This document shows positions 12,858 through 13,159 of a stretch of DNA of 13,159 nt, in pieces. This stretch comes from Oscillospiraceae bacterium (GTDB lineage: Bacteria; Bacillota; Clostridia; Oscillospirales; Ruminococcaceae). The translations under genes and the position numbers were made by a program. The stretch's first letter is position 1; every line of letters begins with the position of its first letter. The stretch lies in assembly GCA_009776345.1 (NCBI GenBank), contig WRLS01000046.1, positions 1 to 13,159 of the forward strand. The letters are read 5' to 3'. The notes beneath the pieces were generated by a model that was given only the letters and a program-made list of their open reading frames with translations, had not been told where the DNA came from and did not search any database.

Positions 12858-12908
12858 TAGAAATTAGAAAATAGGAATTAGAAATTAGTAAGGGAAGAAG
12901 CGATAAGT
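12858..12908 (+). repeat. Half heptad palindrome, apparently truncated
   Basis: Four A-rich 7-bp units (TAGAAAT, TAGAAAA, TAGGAAT, TAGAAAT) and TAG are followed by AGGGAAGAAGCGATAAGTA. This resembles the left arm and core of the other heptad palindromes (AGGGAAGAAACGACAAATT). The pyrimidine half of the core and the right arm are missing; unrelated sequence begins at about 12909. Confidence 0.6.
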
Positions 12909-13134
12909 ATTGTCCCAAGAAAAAGTGCAGACTACAAAGGCAATCAGGCGCAAACCTAAAACAAGGAACGACACCGGAAGCGCCCGCGCACGTAATTACA
13001 GCGGAAAAAGTCTTCAAATATTTCTTTTTCCTAATCTTAGCTTTACAATGTAAGTGCAACAAAAAGAATGACTCAAGAAGCCAAAGCCTGTAAAATGGTA
13101 GTTGAAGAGACAACCAAAGACAGGAGGCGGCAAA
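12909..13134 (+). mobile_element. Probable upstream part of an IS30-type insertion sequence
   Basis: No gene is seen in these 226 bases. The sequence differs from the repeats around it and leads into the probable transposase start. A candidate inverted-repeat end is CTTTACAATGTAAGTGCAAC near 13041-13060. The exact end of the element cannot be fixed because the other end is outside the window; the left limit given is where the heptad repeat breaks off. Confidence 0.35.
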
Positions 13135-13159
13135 ATGAGCCATTACACCCATCTTACCA
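13135..13159 (+). CDS. Start of a probable IS30-family transposase, cut by the window edge
   Basis: Only eight codons are visible, reading MSHYTHLT. IS30 transposases often begin with a short stretch ending in HLT before the first helix-turn-helix (IEER or similar), so this is suggestive. A perfect AGGAGG at 13122-13127 lies seven bases before the ATG, which supports a genuine start of translation whatever the product. The family call rests on these few residues and is tentative. Confidence 0.5.

Noticed and set aside
12826..13152. Minus-strand hydrophobic 108-residue reading frame
   Set aside because: It runs from heptad repeat through the upstream part of the insertion sequence and over the transposase start, with no ribosome binding site; judged spurious.
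1..13159. tRNA or rRNA genes
   Set aside because: No cloverleaf with a T-loop GGTTCRA-type segment and no rRNA signature was seen on either strand by eye.

Overview
The window looks like a chromosomal segment from an anaerobic Gram-positive bacterium of the class Clostridia, possibly an uncultured Oscillospiraceae-like lineage. The evidence is the CheC/CheD pair, the oxygen-sensitive 2-hydroxyacyl-CoA dehydratase activator family (ATPase plus DUF2229-type proteins), the ComFB protein, GLUG-type repeats on a surface protein, an NPxTG-like C-terminus, strong AGGAGG ribosome binding sites and sigma-70-like promoters. Coding DNA is moderately GC-rich. The gaps between genes are full of short palindromic repeats. 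The assignment to a lineage is inference.

Layout. (1) 1-245: a 180-bp inverted-repeat element, a GC hairpin and a heptad array downstream of cheD. (2) 263-1382, minus strand: cheC-cheD, adaptation proteins of chemotaxis, one base apart. (3) 1611-6711, plus strand, divergent from cheC: a three-gene run of a ParA/Soj-type ATPase, a ComFB-domain protein and a 1289-residue single-pass membrane protein. That protein has a long charged disordered cytoplasmic half and an outer half with beta-helix-like and GLUG repeats. (4) 6973-8019, minus strand: a 348-residue secreted acidic protein with a very strong-looking promoter (consensus-like boxes, 17-bp spacer, phased A-tracts upstream), a leader of about 190 nt and a bidirectional terminator. 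(5) 8513-11406, plus strand: a tightly overlapping three-gene operon of two paralogous DUF2229/HgdB-like proteins and a BcrA/BadF-type ATPase with both iron-sulfur cysteines. (6) 11407-12144: a repeat island without genes. (7) 12145-12558, minus strand: a bactofilin. (8) 12559-13134: its promoter, more repeats and the apparent upstream part of an insertion sequence. (9) 13135-end: the first codons of a probable IS30-type transposase, cut by the window edge.

How the genes may work together. CheC and CheD act on CheY-P and receptors. The divergent ParA-ComFB-membrane protein unit has the parts of a spatial positioning system: a ParA ATPase, a candidate cyclic-dinucleotide receptor and a membrane-anchored scaffold carrying a duplicated N-terminal motif with a basic tail. 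A link between the two units rests on adjacency only. The activase operon is a self-contained redox ATPase module without a dehydratase in view.

The least ordinary DNA is the repeat content. Degenerate 7-bp-period arrays (consensus AGGNTTN or its complement) occur in at least nine arms, mostly at gene 3' ends, and in three complete cases form inverted pairs around a conserved core. They are interleaved with two copies of a MITE-like element and with two families of GC-rich hairpin repeats, which together form modular repeat islands.
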